Assembly (NCBI RefSeq): GCF_028287845.1
Contig: NZ_JAQBOW010000109.1
Span: 1 to 41,883 of the forward strand
Source of the DNA: Mucilaginibacter sp.
GTDB taxonomy: Bacteria > Bacteroidota > Bacteroidia > Sphingobacteriales > Sphingobacteriaceae
Direction: 5' to 3'
DNA length: 41,883 bases
Part shown: piece after piece, positions 1 to 8,644 of the stretch
Position numbering within the stretch: position 1 is the stretch's first letter
Layout: each line of letters opens with the position of its first letter
The notes under the pieces: model-generated
The model's input: the letters and a program-made list of their open reading frames with translations, nothing else
Database searches by the model: none
What the model was told of the DNA's origin: nothing
Translations under genes and position numbers: made by a program

Positions 1-805
1 TGGGATAGGCTGATATAAATACATCTGCCTTTTGAGAAAGTTCTTCCAAATGCGGGCGCATTTCTTTTGCACCCAAAGCGCAGTTTAAGCCTACTGATAA
101 TAAATTGGCGTGACGCACCGAGTTCCAAAAAGCCTCGACTGTTTGCCCTGAAAGGGTACGGCCGGATGCATCGGTTATAGTGCCTGATATCATCACCGGT
201 AAATACTTGCCACTTTCGCTGGCATAACGATCTACCGCGAATAAAGCGGCCTTTGCATTTAGTGTATCAAATATGGTTTCGATCAATAATACATCCGACC
301 CACCATCAACCAACCCACGAACCTGGGTATAATAAGCTTCGGCCAGGTCATCAAAAGTAACTGCTCGGTAACCCGGGTCATTTACATCGGGCGACAGCGA
401 TGCGGTACGGTTTGTTGGACCAACTGCACCGGCAACAAAGCGTGGCTTATCGGGCGTTTTTATATTGTATTCGTCTACTACCTCACGGGCAATTCGTGCT
501 CCCTCATAGCTCAGCTCGTAAGCCAGCTCTTCCAGGTGATAATCGGCAAGCGATATAACTTGTGTGCTAAAGGTATTAGTTTCAATAATATCTGCCCCGG
601 CATCCAGGTATTCGGCGTGGATAGCTTTAATAATATCAGGGCGCGTAATGTTTAGCAGATCGTTATTCCCCTGGAGATCAGAAGGGTGATCCTTAAACCT
701 TTCCCCACGGAAATCCTTCTCAGTCAACTGGTACCGTTGTATCATGGTACCCATCGCCCCGTCAATTACGAGTATACGTTTTTGTAGTTCTTTCTTTATA
801 TTCAT
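1..805 (-). CDS. metH: Methionine synthase, homocysteine-binding methyltransferase module (3' end outside window)
   Basis: The first 268 residues are visible and the gene runs off the left edge. It reads from ATG at 805 as an Hcy-binding barrel: [11 protein letters not shown] near the N-terminus, then [31 protein letters not shown] and GLNCALG. The Cys in GLNCALG is the first expected zinc ligand that binds homocysteine thiolate; the CC pair that completes the site would lie beyond the window. The protein transfers a methyl group from methylcobalamin to homocysteine to make methionine in the cytoplasm. In many Bacteroidota this module is a separate ~330-aa gene followed by the folate/B12 modules; the visible part cannot distinguish split from full-length MetH. 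The SAM-I riboswitch upstream independently supports a methionine-pathway role. Confidence 0.93.
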   Translation of the reverse strand, partial: MNIKKELQKRILVIDGAMGTMIQRYQLTEKDFRGERFKDHPSDLQGNNDLLNITRPDIIKAIHAEYLDAGADIIETNTFSTQVISLADYHLEELAYELSYEGARIAREVVDEYNIKTPDKPRFVAGAVGPTNRTASLSPDVNDPGYRAVTFDDLAEAYYTQVRGLVDGGSDVLLIETIFDTLNAKAALFAVDRYASESGKYLPVMISGTITDASGRTLSGQTVEAFWNSVRHANLLSVGLNCALGAKEMRPHLEELSQKADVFISAYP

Positions 806-810
806 TGCTG

Positions 811-911
811 GTATCAAGTAGTAAGTATCAAGTACGTAATTTTCATGACTTTATAACCAATACCGTGTGCAAATCATCTTGCTACCTGATACTAGTTACT
901 TGATACTATTA
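811..911 (-). repeat. Inverted word repeat (TATCAAGTA) in the metH leader
   Basis: On the plus strand, two copies of GTATCAAGTA at 815-842 face two inverted copies (TACCTGATAC and TACTTGATAC) at 884-908, separated by about 45 bases. The arms could pair into a long imperfect hairpin in the untranslated leader between the SAM riboswitch and the metH start codon. It belongs to the same style of spacer repeat seen elsewhere in the window with other words. Function is unknown. Confidence 0.7.
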
Positions 912-949
912 AAGCTTATATCGAAAAGTCGGGCGGTAAATAGACTTTC

Positions 950-1057
950 ACTTATCTGTCCTATCAGCTAAAAGCCGATAAGTAGAATGTAGCACCTTGT
1001 GAAGCACAGGTTGCTAAGACATCGCAGGGTCTAATCCCTCCGTCTTTCTCTATAAGC
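950..1057 (-). promoter_or_regulatory. SAM-I (S-box) riboswitch controlling metH
   Basis: Read on the minus strand, P1 is formed by GCTTAT (1057-1052) and ATAAGT (955-950). Inside are the conserved core GGAGGGATTAGACCC followed by TGCGATG (kink-turn of P2, closed by AAGAC/GTCTT) and GCAACC. Hairpin P3 is CCTGTG-CTT-CACAAGG, then GGTGCTACATTCTAC, and P4 is TATCGGC/GCTGATA. Family knowledge: SAM-I aptamers bind S-adenosylmethionine and repress methionine genes. Just downstream GAAAGTC (949-943) can pair with GACTTTTC (930-923). That hairpin may be the expression platform, but it lacks a U-tract, so termination is not obvious. Confidence 0.95.
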
Positions 1058-1130
1058 AACGCAAAGATGCGTAATAAAGTTGTAAAGTGCAATAGCTTAT
1101 CCGTATCCAGATCTCCTAATTAATGCAACA

Positions 1131-1160
1131 AAAAAAGCCGCCTTTTTGGAGGCAGCTTTT
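1131..1160 (-). terminator. Rho-independent terminator after the Bax-inhibitor-like gene
   Basis: On the minus strand AAAAGCTGCC pairs with GGCGGCTTTT around a short A-rich loop, and the run continues into seven T residues. It lies 20 bases past the stop codon at 1181 and separates that gene from the riboswitch transcript. Confidence 0.85.
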
Positions 1161-1180
1161 AATAATTGTGTCAATTCTAA

Positions 1181-1906
1181 TTATCTTCTTCTGCCAAATA
1201 TGCGCAGCATCATCATAAATAAATTGATAAAAGTAGTGTAAAGCACAAACGCGCCTATTATCACTAATTTTTTTGATTCCTCTGTACCGTATTCTATGCC
1301 CGCGCCAATACGTTTTAACATTTGCATGTAATAGGCGGTAAGGCCAATCATTAACGCTACAAAAACAAAGCTTAATATGTAATCAATTTGTGCGCTGTGC
1401 ATAAAGAAATTAATAAGCATTACAGCAAAGGCGCCAAAAAATACTACACGTAATATTGAACCAAACTGTGATAGATCCTGATGAGTGGTGTAACCTGCTA
1501 TTGCCATAATGCCAAATACTACCGAGGCACTTATAAATACAGTAAATATAGAGGCTCCGGTATAAATAAGGCCAAAAATACTTAGCGTAATACCTATAGC
1601 CACTGCATATGCAATAAAAATAGCTACCATACCGGTATATGATATGCGGTTAAAACCAAAGTTTATCACCATAGAAAAAGCTAAAGGCGAAAATATAGCC
1701 ACATAACCTAAACCTGTAAAGCCGGTAGGGCTTATAATTAGAGCAAGCAGATTAGGGGTTGAAAAAAATTCAAAGGCTGTAAAAGCCGAAACGCCTAATG
1801 CAATAAACATCCAGCTAAATACTTTTGCTAAATATTTACGTGACGCATCAGCATCGTTTAATTGAGTTACGTTATCATAAACGTAATTAGAAGTGTTATT
1901 TTCCAT
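1181..1906 (-). CDS. Bax inhibitor-1 / YccA family integral membrane protein
   Basis: 241 aa, with about seven hydrophobic segments from residue 24 onward and a charged C-terminus. The pattern is that of the BI-1/TMBIM family (UPF0005): an N-terminal cytosolic tail with DADASRKYLAKVFSWMF, a middle segment with GIMAIAGYTTHQDLSQFG, and a final membrane helix with FINLFMMMLRIFG followed by basic residues. The TTHQDLS segment is characteristic of the family. Members act as membrane proteins linked to calcium leak or stress tolerance; bacterial physiology is poorly defined. It is monocistronic, with its own terminator downstream. The ATG start follows an AT-rich spacer with a weak -7 like box (TAAATTTG). 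Confidence 0.9.
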   Translation of the reverse strand: MENNTSNYVYDNVTQLNDADASRKYLAKVFSWMFIALGVSAFTAFEFFSTPNLLALIISPTGFTGLGYVAIFSPLAFSMVINFGFNRISYTGMVAIFIAYAVAIGITLSIFGLIYTGASIFTVFISASVVFGIMAIAGYTTHQDLSQFGSILRVVFFGAFAVMLINFFMHSAQIDYILSFVFVALMIGLTAYYMQMLKRIGAGIEYGTEESKKLVIIGAFVLYTTFINLFMMMLRIFGRRR

Positions 1907-1934
1907 TTTTTATTTTTTCGTTTATTATTTATAA

Positions 1935-2026
1935 TACAAATTTAGTACAAAGATTAAAGATTAGTTAATTAAAGATTAGCTGATTTGCAATTTAACTACA
2001 AATCCCCTCATCTTTATTCACCAATC
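1935..2026. repeat. Spacer with AAAGATTA word repeats
   Basis: Three close copies of AAAGATTA (1950-1980) are followed by weakly inverted versions (CATCTTTATTC, CCAATCACTC) near 2008-2030. This fills the spacer upstream of the Bax-inhibitor-like gene and just past the end of the next gene. The inverted half is degenerate. Confidence 0.45.
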
Positions 2027-2029
2027 ACT

Positions 2030-2596
2030 CTAGCTCAACCGCTTTGTCAGCTGCTCTTCAACCTTCTTAAACACTTGTAGCGGCTTTAAGGCGCGCCAGT
2101 TTAAATCATCCAGTTCGCCGCCGAAGTTGATATAGTAGTCGATGTTATTGCGCTTAAACTCCTGTACTACGTGTTCCCTGAAATTGATGCCGGCTATCCA
2201 GCCATCTTCTACATCCTGGAACCATTCTTCGTAATAGCAATCATCAGACGAATGATAATTCAGCACATTCTCGCCAATTAATATAAATTGGTTAATGCCA
2301 TTATCAACCATCAGCTCAATTATCTCGCGCTTTAACAGCATAATATCGTTATTAATGGCATCGTTCCACTCGCCGATGAATTCTATTATAGCGTATGAAC
2401 GGTCATAATCGGCATACAGTACTTTCATATACAAAGTATTTGAGCCGAACGAATCCCACTGCGGATGCAGCAGGTAATTATATATCTGCTTATCAAATTC
2501 AAACTCGCTATACTGCGTAGCATAAAAAGGCGAGTATTCGTCTTCTGATGCTATATAGTCATCGCGCCATTTATAATATGGTTCTATTTCGTGCAT
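2030..2596 (-). CDS. Conserved hypothetical protein next to murQ
   Basis: 188 aa, acidic and rich in Tyr, Trp and Asp/Glu, with no signal peptide or membrane segment, so probably cytosolic. The N-terminus has YYKWRDDYIASEDEYSPFY, the middle YAIIEFIGEWNDAINNDIM and the end WRALKPLQVFKKVEEQL. I do not recognise a named domain. It lies 41 bases downstream of murQ on the same strand, so the two are probably co-transcribed. A role with MurNAc-6-phosphate recycling is only a neighbourhood inference. The clean ORF of normal composition supports a real gene. Confidence 0.75.
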   Translation of the reverse strand: MHEIEPYYKWRDDYIASEDEYSPFYATQYSEFEFDKQIYNYLLHPQWDSFGSNTLYMKVLYADYDRSYAIIEFIGEWNDAINNDIMLLKREIIELMVDNGINQFILIGENVLNYHSSDDCYYEEWFQDVEDGWIAGINFREHVVQEFKRNNIDYYINFGGELDDLNWRALKPLQVFKKVEEQLTKRLS

Positions 2597-2637
2597 TCTT
2601 TCAATTCAAAATTAAAAAGTCAAAATTAAAAAAGCTA

Positions 2638-3456
2638 TTACGCTTGTTTATTTTGATTGTAAAAATCTACCGCTTTCCTAACGCTTCCTTGTTTCTTTAA
2701 CATCTTCGCGGCGGTTGTTTCATCAAGTCCTGTTGCGTTCATTACCATCTTGGTACCGCGGTCCACCAGTTTATTGTTTGATAGTTGCATATCCACCATC
2801 TTGTTACCTTTTACCCTGCCTAACTGTATCATTACGGTAGTAGTTAGCATGTTCAATACCAGTTTTTGAGCCGTACCTGCTTTCATTCGGGTAGACCCGG
2901 TTATAAACTCCGGACCGGTAACTACTTCTATTGGATAATTGGCTTCGGCAGCAACAGGGCTGCCGCTATTACAAACAACGCAGCCGGTGGCTATTTTATT
3001 TTGATTAGCTGCTTTTAAGCCGCCAATTACATAAGGCGTAGTGCCCGATGCCGCTATACCCACCACCACATCTTTATGAGTAATATTAAATGCTGACAGG
3101 TCCTTCCAGGCCTGGTTAATGTCATCTTCGGCAAACTCAACAGCCTTACGTATGGCGCCGTCGCCACCGGCGATAATGCCAACCACCAAATCAAACGGAA
3201 CACCAAATGTTGGCGGGCATTCTGATGCATCAACTACGCCTAAGCGGCCGCTGGTGCCGGCGCCTATATAAAATAAACGACCACCCACTTTCATCCGCGC
3301 TGTAATTACCGTAATCAGCTTTTCTATCTGCGGCAGAGCCTTGCTTACAGAAACCGCAACCGTTTGATCTTCGTAATTTATATGTTGAAGGATCTCGGCA
3401 ACACTCATCTGCTCCAGATGGTTGTAATGCGAATCTCTTTCGGTTGATGTTTGCAT
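2638..3456 (-). CDS. murQ: N-acetylmuramic acid 6-phosphate etherase
   Basis: 272 aa, slightly shorter than the usual ~300. It is a SIS-fold enzyme that cleaves the lactyl ether of MurNAc-6-phosphate to GlcNAc-6-phosphate and D-lactate in cytosolic peptidoglycan recycling. Visible motifs: IGAGTSGRLGVVDASECPP (residues 64-82), with Glu79 at the position of the catalytic Glu; GGDGAIRKAVEFAEDD, with Glu110 at the second catalytic position; VGIAASGTTPYV for phosphate binding; and TGSTRMKAGTAQKLVLNML. All key residues are present. It is the first gene of a probable two-gene unit with the hypothetical gene at 2030-2596. It is divergent from the S41 protease gene, with a shared 110-base promoter region. 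Confidence 0.96.
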   Translation of the reverse strand: MQTSTERDSHYNHLEQMSVAEILQHINYEDQTVAVSVSKALPQIEKLITVITARMKVGGRLFYIGAGTSGRLGVVDASECPPTFGVPFDLVVGIIAGGDGAIRKAVEFAEDDINQAWKDLSAFNITHKDVVVGIAASGTTPYVIGGLKAANQNKIATGCVVCNSGSPVAAEANYPIEVVTGPEFITGSTRMKAGTAQKLVLNMLTTTVMIQLGRVKGNKMVDMQLSNNKLVDRGTKMVMNATGLDETTAAKMLKKQGSVRKAVDFYNQNKQA

Positions 3457-3568
3457 TTAAAATGAATTAATTTAACAAAATTCGGTAAAATTCCTGAATA
3501 TGGTCAATTATTGAGTCAACTAAATATAGCGCTATCAAGCCAAAACCGTAATTTTACATTATCATAAT

Positions 3569-5152
3569 ATGAAAAAAACTGCCGGTATTATTTTCAGATC
3601 TGTTATACTGCTTTTGCTTGGGGTAACTATTGGCTTATTAGCAAGCAATAATGAATTAAATACCCGTATCTCATTTGACGGTAATGACAAGATATCTAAA
3701 GTTCTGGACCTTGTCCGCCATAATTATGTCGACTCGGTTAACGTGGACAGCATAGAAGGCACTACCGTAAATAGATTATTGCAAAACCTTGACCCTCATT
3801 CGCTTTACCTGCCCGCCCAACAAGCTACAAATGTTAATGAACGGCTGGAAGGCGGCTTTATGGGTATTGGTATTGAGTACTTGTTATTGCGCGATACATT
3901 GGTAATAACACAAGTTAATCAAAATGGGCCGGCCGCTAAAGCCGGTATTATTGCGGGCGATAAAATTATTGCGGTTGACCATAAAGGCTTTTCTGGCACC
4001 CATTTAACTGTTGCCAAAGTGAATAAAATTTTCAGAGGACCAAAAGATTCACATTTATTAATAGCTATAATTTCTGCCGGTAGTAAAGACATCAAGTTTC
4101 GCACCATAAAGCGCGACCATGTTGACCTGAGCAGTATGGATGCGGCTTATATGCTTACCCCTGTAACAGGATATATCAAAATAAGCAAGTTTGCCTCTAC
4201 AACCGATGCGGACTTCCGTAAGGCATTAGCAAAATTAAAGGTAGGCGGCATGCAAAAACTGGTGCTGGATATCCGCGGTAATGGCGGTGGATACCTGAAT
4301 ACAGCCACCGCGCTTGCCGATGAATTTTTAACCAAAAAACAACTGATAGTTTATACCAAAGGCGTACATGAACCACGCACCGATTATTTTGCTACCGATT
4401 CGGGCAATTTTCAGCATGGTAAACTGGCGGTGCTGATAGATGAGTATTCGGCTTCGGCAAGCGAGATACTGGCAGGCGCGCTACAGGACCTGGACCGGGC
4501 TATAATTGTTGGGCGTCGGTCGTTTGGCAAGGGTTTAGTACAGGAACAGTTTCCGTTTGCAGATGGGTCTGCTATTAACTTAACTATTGCGCGTTATTAC
4601 ACTCCTTCGGGTAGGTCCATACAAAAATCGTACAGCGGCGGTTTAGATAGCTATCGTAATGAACTGGCACAGCGTATGCGCAAGGGGGAGCTTTTTTCTG
4701 AAGAAAGCAACTTAAAGGATAGTATTTTTAAGGTACCGTCTAATTACCATACCTCATCAGGCCGGAAGGTTTTTAGCGGCGGGGGTATCATGCCCGATAT
4801 TTTTGTTCCTGCCGATACAATGCAAAACTCTTACCTGTTACAAGAACTGAATAACCGGCAGGTTTTTAGCGCTTATGTTGTTGATAAGATGCAGCCCATG
4901 TTGAGCAAATATACATCTGATGATGATTTTATAAAGCATTATACGGTAAGCGACGCTGAGCTTGGCAACTTTATACGCTATGCCTCGCAATCTATTAAAA
5001 GGATAGATCCGCGCGATCTGCAAAAATCCAAAGAAAGTATCAAAACTCAACTCAAAGCTTTTGCTGCCCGCTTTAAAGGGGGCGACGAAGCTTTTTTTAA
5101 AGTGATAAATGCTGACGATGCAGCATTGAAAAAAGCTGTTGAAGCTTTATAA
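3569..5152 (+). CDS. S41 family carboxy-terminal processing peptidase
   Basis: 527 aa. An N-terminal hydrophobic segment (residues 7-26) is a signal anchor or signal peptide, placing the enzyme in the periplasm. A PDZ domain spans about 95-165 (GGFMGIGIEY, GPAAKAGIIAGDKI). The catalytic domain has GYIKISKF, LVLDIRGNGGGYL, the serine block YSASASEI (residues 293-300) and Lys321 in FGKGLVQ, which form the Ser-Lys dyad of CtpA/Prc-type enzymes. The C-terminal 150 residues are charged and helical. Such proteases trim or degrade envelope proteins from the C-terminus. It is transcribed alone, divergent from murQ and convergent with der; a 3' hairpin made of ATGTGCAGAT words lies in the spacer. Confidence 0.94.
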   Translation: MKKTAGIIFRSVILLLLGVTIGLLASNNELNTRISFDGNDKISKVLDLVRHNYVDSVNVDSIEGTTVNRLLQNLDPHSLYLPAQQATNVNERLEGGFMGIGIEYLLLRDTLVITQVNQNGPAAKAGIIAGDKIIAVDHKGFSGTHLTVAKVNKIFRGPKDSHLLIAIISAGSKDIKFRTIKRDHVDLSSMDAAYMLTPVTGYIKISKFASTTDADFRKALAKLKVGGMQKLVLDIRGNGGGYLNTATALADEFLTKKQLIVYTKGVHEPRTDYFATDSGNFQHGKLAVLIDEYSASASEILAGALQDLDRAIIVGRRSFGKGLVQEQFPFADGSAINLTIARYYTPSGRSIQKSYSGGLDSYRNELAQRMRKGELFSEESNLKDSIFKVPSNYHTSSGRKVFSGGGIMPDIFVPADTMQNSYLLQELNNRQVFSAYVVDKMQPMLSKYTSDDDFIKHYTVSDAELGNFIRYASQSIKRIDPRDLQKSKESIKTQLKAFAARFKGGDEAFFKVINADDAALKKAVEAL

Positions 5153-5233
5153 TGTGCAGATTATAAAAATGCTAATCGTGTTTATTAAATATACAAATCA
5201 TCTGCACATTTGCATATCCACGTATCTGCACAT
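5153..5233. repeat. Inverted word repeat (ATGTGCAGAT) between convergent genes
   Basis: ATGTGCAGAT at 5152-5161 faces ATCTGCACAT at about 5200-5209 and again at 5225-5234. A further degenerate TTTGCATATCC lies between. It could act as a bidirectional stem-loop between the S41 protease gene and der. It has the same design as the other word-repeat spacers here but a different word. Confidence 0.7.
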
Positions 5234-6535
5234 CTACTTCTGCCTGAACCACACTTGTATAGGCGCGCCGCTAAACTCAAAATTCTCTCTTAGTTTGTTT
5301 TCTATGAACCGGTAATAAGGCTCCTTAACATACTGCGGCAAATTACAGAAGAACGCAAACATGGGCGATGTACCTGCAATTTGGGTGATGTATTTTATTT
5401 TAACGTATTTACCTTTTAATGATGGCGGCGGATAATTTTCAATTATTGGCAGCATTACCTCGTTAAGTTTTGAGGTTGATATTTTGCGGGCGCGGTTTTC
5501 ATAAACCTGGTTAGCCACATCAATAACTTTTAAAACACGCTGTTTTTCTGTAACCGAAGTAAATACAATAGGTACATCAGTAAACGGCTGCAGCTTTTGT
5601 TTTATCATGTCCTCAAAAACCTTGGTGGTTTTAGTGTTCTTCTCTATAAGGTCCCACTTGTTCACCACTATCATTACACCCTTTTTATTCTTCTCGGCAA
5701 GGTGGAAAATATTAATGTCTTGCGATTCTATACCTTCAACAGCATCTACCATCAGGATAACCACATCAGCTTCTTCTATAGCCTTAATAGTGCGCATTAC
5801 CGAATAAAATTCGATATTCTCTTTAACCTTGGTTTTTTTACGCATCCCGGCGGTATCAATCAGCATAAAATCATGACCATATTGGTTATAATGTATGTGG
5901 ATAGAATCGCGCGTGGTACCGGCAATGGGGGTTACTATGTTACGGTCCTTCCCTATTAACGAATTGATGATAGATGATTTACCTACGTTTGGCCTGCCTA
6001 CAATGGCATACTTAGGGCGGGTGTTTTCTTCCAGTTTTTCCTCATCAAAATGTTTAACAACCTCGTCCAGCAGTTCACCCGTGCCCGAGCCTGTCATGGA
6101 TGAAATGTTGTATATCTCGCCTAAACCTAAGCTGTAAAACACGGTAGCATCCGATTGCTGGTTGTTGTTATCAACCTTGTTAACCACTACAAATGTTGGT
6201 TTGTTGCCTTTACGCAGGATGGTTGCAATTTCGTCGTCCAGATCTGTAATACCGGTGGTAACATCAACCAAAAACAAAATAACTGATGCTTCTTCAATAG
6301 CGATAACTACCTGCTCGCGGATGGCGGCTTCAAATACATCATGCGAATTTGCTACATAGCCCCCGGTATCAATAACTGTAAACTCATGGTGCGTCCACTC
6401 TGAGGTGCCGTAATGGCGGTCGCGGGTTACGCCGCTAAAGTCGTCCACAATAGCTTTGCGGGTTTCGGTTAAACGGTTATATAAGGTGGACTTGCCTACA
6501 TTGGGGCGGCCAACTATGGCTACTATGTTACTCAT
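5234..6535 (-). CDS. der: Ribosome biogenesis GTPase Der (EngA)
   Basis: 433 aa from the ATG at 6535; a TTG five codons further upstream keeps the frame open but is an unlikely start. Two tandem GTPase domains are visible: GRPNVGKS at residues 9-16 with DTGGY and NKVD, and a second GRPNVGKS at 180-187 with DTAGMRKK and NKWD. The C-terminal KH-like domain ends in GAPIQVWFR, typical of Der. It helps assemble the 50S ribosomal subunit. It lies upstream of its own repeat-filled spacer and is on the same strand as era, about 130 bases away, so the two essential GTPases may be co-transcribed. Confidence 0.97.
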   Translation of the reverse strand: MSNIVAIVGRPNVGKSTLYNRLTETRKAIVDDFSGVTRDRHYGTSEWTHHEFTVIDTGGYVANSHDVFEAAIREQVVIAIEEASVILFLVDVTTGITDLDDEIATILRKGNKPTFVVVNKVDNNNQQSDATVFYSLGLGEIYNISSMTGSGTGELLDEVVKHFDEEKLEENTRPKYAIVGRPNVGKSSIINSLIGKDRNIVTPIAGTTRDSIHIHYNQYGHDFMLIDTAGMRKKTKVKENIEFYSVMRTIKAIEEADVVILMVDAVEGIESQDINIFHLAEKNKKGVMIVVNKWDLIEKNTKTTKVFEDMIKQKLQPFTDVPIVFTSVTEKQRVLKVIDVANQVYENRARKISTSKLNEVMLPIIENYPPPSLKGKYVKIKYITQIAGTSPMFAFFCNLPQYVKEPYYRFIENKLRENFEFSGAPIQVWFRQK

Positions 6536-6540
6536 GTTTT

Positions 6541-6662
6541 TTAGATTCAAGAATCAAGAGGCAAGATTCAAGACTTATTTGGTCTTTATCTACCTTAATT
6601 CTAATATACATTTATTATAAAAATTTGTGTCTTGAATCTTGATTCTTGTCTCTTGATTCTTA
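6541..6662. repeat. Long inverted word repeat (CAAGAATCAAGA) between era and der
   Basis: The left arm at 6545-6573 carries AGAATCAAGAGGCAAG then ATTCAAGAC. The right arm at 6631-6662 carries the reverse complement of AGAATCAAGAGACAAG, AATCAAG and ATTCAAGAC. The arms match apart from one extra word, and the loop is about 57 bases. It is the clearest example in this window of short words shuffled within an inverted repeat. It sits between the end of era and the start of der, both on the minus strand. Confidence 0.8.
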
Positions 6663-6667
6663 ACATT

Positions 6668-7543
6668 TTATTCGTACCCAAATTTCTTCAGGTAATTTTT
6701 TTTGCTACGCCAGTCGGGTATCACTTTAACAAACATCTCCAAGAAAACTTTCTTCTGGAAAAAGTCTTCCATATCGCGGCGGGCATAGGTGCCTACTATC
6801 TTCAGCATTTTGCCACCCTCACCAATAATAATGTTTTTTTGACTGTCGCGCTCTACAATAATTTCGGCGCTTATGCGGTGCAGCTTTTCGCCTTCAACAA
6901 ACGCGGTTACAATAACCTCGGCACTGTAAGGTATCTCTTTTTTATATTGTTTCAGTATTTGCGCCCTTATCATTTCTGATGCGAAAAAACGGTCGTTCCT
7001 ATCGGTTAACGCGTCTTTTTCATAATATGCCGGGTGCTCAGGCAAATGCTCTATCACAAAGTTCATAACCGAAATAACGTTATGATCATGCAGGGCTGAT
7101 ATAGCAAATATCGCTTTCGGATTTAATTTTTCCTGCCAGTAATCTACCTTTTTCTTCACCGTTTCCTCATCGCTTTGATCTATCTTATTAATCAATACGG
7201 CTATGGGCGCGGTGCTGCCTTCCAGCTTTTTCATTACATCCTCTTCATCAAACTCCTCGTAAATATCAGTAACCAGTAAGATCAGGTCGGCATCAACAAT
7301 AGAGCCTTGTACCTGGTGCATCATGCTTTCATGCAAGGCATAATGTGGTTTGATAATGCCGGGTGTATCAGAGAAAACTATCTGGTAATCATCGGTATTA
7401 ACAATACCCAAAATACGGTGACGGGTGGTTTGGGCCTTAGGAGTGATGATAGACATTTTTTCGCCAACAAGCGCGTTCATTAACGTAGACTTACCCGCGT
7501 TTGGCTTACCAATTATGCTTACAAAACCTGCCTTATGACCCAT
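6668..7543 (-). CDS. era: GTPase Era
   Basis: 291 aa from ATG at 7543 (MGHKAGFVSIIGKPNAGKS). The frame is open to a TTG at 7576, but homology favours the internal ATG. G1 is GKPNAGKS (residues 12-19), G2 lies around PKAQTTRHRI, G3 is DTPG and G4 is NKID. The C-terminal KH domain has the hallmark IIVERDSQKNIIIGEGG and ends in WRSKKNYLKKFGY. Era binds 16S rRNA and supports 30S subunit maturation. It is divergent from tRNA-fMet, sharing a palindromic promoter region at 7566-7604. Confidence 0.97.
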   Translation of the reverse strand: MGHKAGFVSIIGKPNAGKSTLMNALVGEKMSIITPKAQTTRHRILGIVNTDDYQIVFSDTPGIIKPHYALHESMMHQVQGSIVDADLILLVTDIYEEFDEEDVMKKLEGSTAPIAVLINKIDQSDEETVKKKVDYWQEKLNPKAIFAISALHDHNVISVMNFVIEHLPEHPAYYEKDALTDRNDRFFASEMIRAQILKQYKKEIPYSAEVIVTAFVEGEKLHRISAEIIVERDSQKNIIIGEGGKMLKIVGTYARRDMEDFFQKKVFLEMFVKVIPDWRSKKNYLKKFGYE

Positions 7544-7564
7544 TGAAAAATAATTAAAATAATA

Positions 7565-7604
7565 TTTGGACTGCAAAGAAACGAATTATATCTTTGCAGT
7601 CCAA
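7565..7604. promoter_or_regulatory. Palindromic promoter between era and tRNA-fMet
   Basis: A perfect 14-base inverted repeat (TTGGACTGCAAAGA at 7566-7579, TCTTTGCAGTCCAA at 7591-7604) has an 11-base spacer. On the plus strand it contains TTTG at 7565-7568 and TATCTTTGC at 7589-7597 with 20 bases between, matching the Bacteroidota -33/-7 promoter pattern (TTTG, TAnnTTTG). On the minus strand the same symmetry gives ATTGG and TTTCTTTGC, a weaker -7. It would therefore serve tRNA-fMet on the plus strand and perhaps era on the minus strand. The promoter match is seen; bidirectional use is inferred. Confidence 0.65.
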
Positions 7605-7688
7605 TTAAAAGGAAGCACAAAACGCTTTTTTACTAATTGAAACAAACATTTCGGGTTTATGTCCGTTATGTAATACCAACAAAAACAG

Positions 7689-7753
<65 letters not shown>

Positions 7754-7761
<8 letters not shown>

Positions 7762-7808
7762 CCCAGAAAGTTAAAAGCCTCAAGTCGAAAGATTTGAGGC
7801 TTTTTTTG
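7754..7808 (+). repeat. Left copy of a ~54-bp direct repeat (tRNA end plus terminator)
   Basis: TCCCGCTACCCAGAAAGT and the following terminator sequence recur at 8652-8704 with one substitution and one T fewer. This left copy contains the 3' acceptor strand of tRNA-fMet. It is an attL-like position if the interval was inserted by site-specific recombination, which is inference. Confidence 0.85.
7773..7807 (+). terminator. Terminator of tRNA-fMet
   Basis: AAAGCCTCAA pairs with TTGAGGCTTT around a short loop (GTCGAAAGAT) and runs into seven T residues. It is duplicated almost exactly after the peroxiredoxin gene. Confidence 0.9.
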
Positions 7809-8017
7809 TTTATATTTAAAAAAGGCAAATTACCTAAAAACGCATTAAAAAAATTTACTAAAATAAAAGGACCTGAATATTGGTCAGTCAGTGATTTTAT
7901 ACCTTGATGGGCGCAAGTTGCTTTCAATCACAGTAAAATTTTAATGACAGGCAACCTTATTCTGCAGACTATCGTAAATTTGATAGTAACACCATTAAAA
8001 AATCAAAACCATCTGCT

Positions 8018-8620
8018 ATGATCAAAAAATATTATTGCCTGTCCCTTTTAATTTTCAGCTTTTCACTCCTGACAACCCGGCCTGGCCTCGCCCAATCGAA
8101 GATGTTGTCAAAAGGAGATGCAGCACCTGTATTTAACGCCCCTGCCAGCCTGGCGGGTAGTGAATTTAATTTTTCATTAAAAAAATCGCTTGCTAAAGGG
8201 CCCGTTGTGGTTTATTTCTACCCTTCTGCTTATACCGGCGGCTGTGATGCAGAAGCACATGCCTTTGCTGAAATGAAGGATAAATTTACAGCGGCAGGAG
8301 CCACCATTATCGGTGTATCCGGAGACGATATTCAGCGACTGAATTCATTTTCATCTGATCCGAATTACTGCGCAGGCAAGTTCGCGGTCGCGTCAGACGC
8401 CAGCGGCAAAATTGCAGAAAGCTACGGCTTGGTCATGACACCACCAAAACTTGGAATGAAAGACCTGCGGGGTATGGAACTTAACCACGGTTTCATCCCG
8501 CGAACCACTTATGTCATCGGTAAAGACGGTAAAGTTATAGCGGTATTTTCATCAGCAACCGATCACATTTCACCCACCGACCATGTTGAGAAATCACTTG
8601 CGATTGTAAAAGGACTATAA
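8018..8620 (+). CDS. Secreted peroxiredoxin (AhpC/TSA, Bcp/PrxQ-like)
   Basis: 200 aa with an N-terminal signal peptide (residues 1-26, ending GLAQ), so probably periplasmic. The thioredoxin-fold peroxidase domain follows: KGDAAPVFNAPAS, VVVYFYPSAYTGGCDAEA with Cys76 at the peroxidatic position, GVSGDD, FAVASDASGKIAESYG and RTTYVIGKDGKV. Cys118 (NYC) is a candidate resolving residue. The usual TxxC motif is kept as TGGC, but the following Thr of the common CTxE pattern is Asp-Ala here. It reduces hydroperoxides with thiol donors. It is alone between two copies of the tRNA-fMet end/terminator repeat, and its coding sequence looks richer in GC than the era and efp flanks, hinting at later acquisition. 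Confidence 0.88.
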   Translation: MIKKYYCLSLLIFSFSLLTTRPGLAQSKMLSKGDAAPVFNAPASLAGSEFNFSLKKSLAKGPVVVYFYPSAYTGGCDAEAHAFAEMKDKFTAAGATIIGVSGDDIQRLNSFSSDPNYCAGKFAVASDASGKIAESYGLVMTPPKLGMKDLRGMELNHGFIPRTTYVIGKDGKVIAVFSSATDHISPTDHVEKSLAIVKGL

Positions 8621-8644
8621 TTCACGAGCCCGGATTTCATATTT

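Noticed and set aside
8018..8620. Integrative element with its own integrase at tRNA-fMet
   Set aside because: The whole interval contains only the peroxiredoxin frame; no recombinase is encoded within it or within 10 kb.
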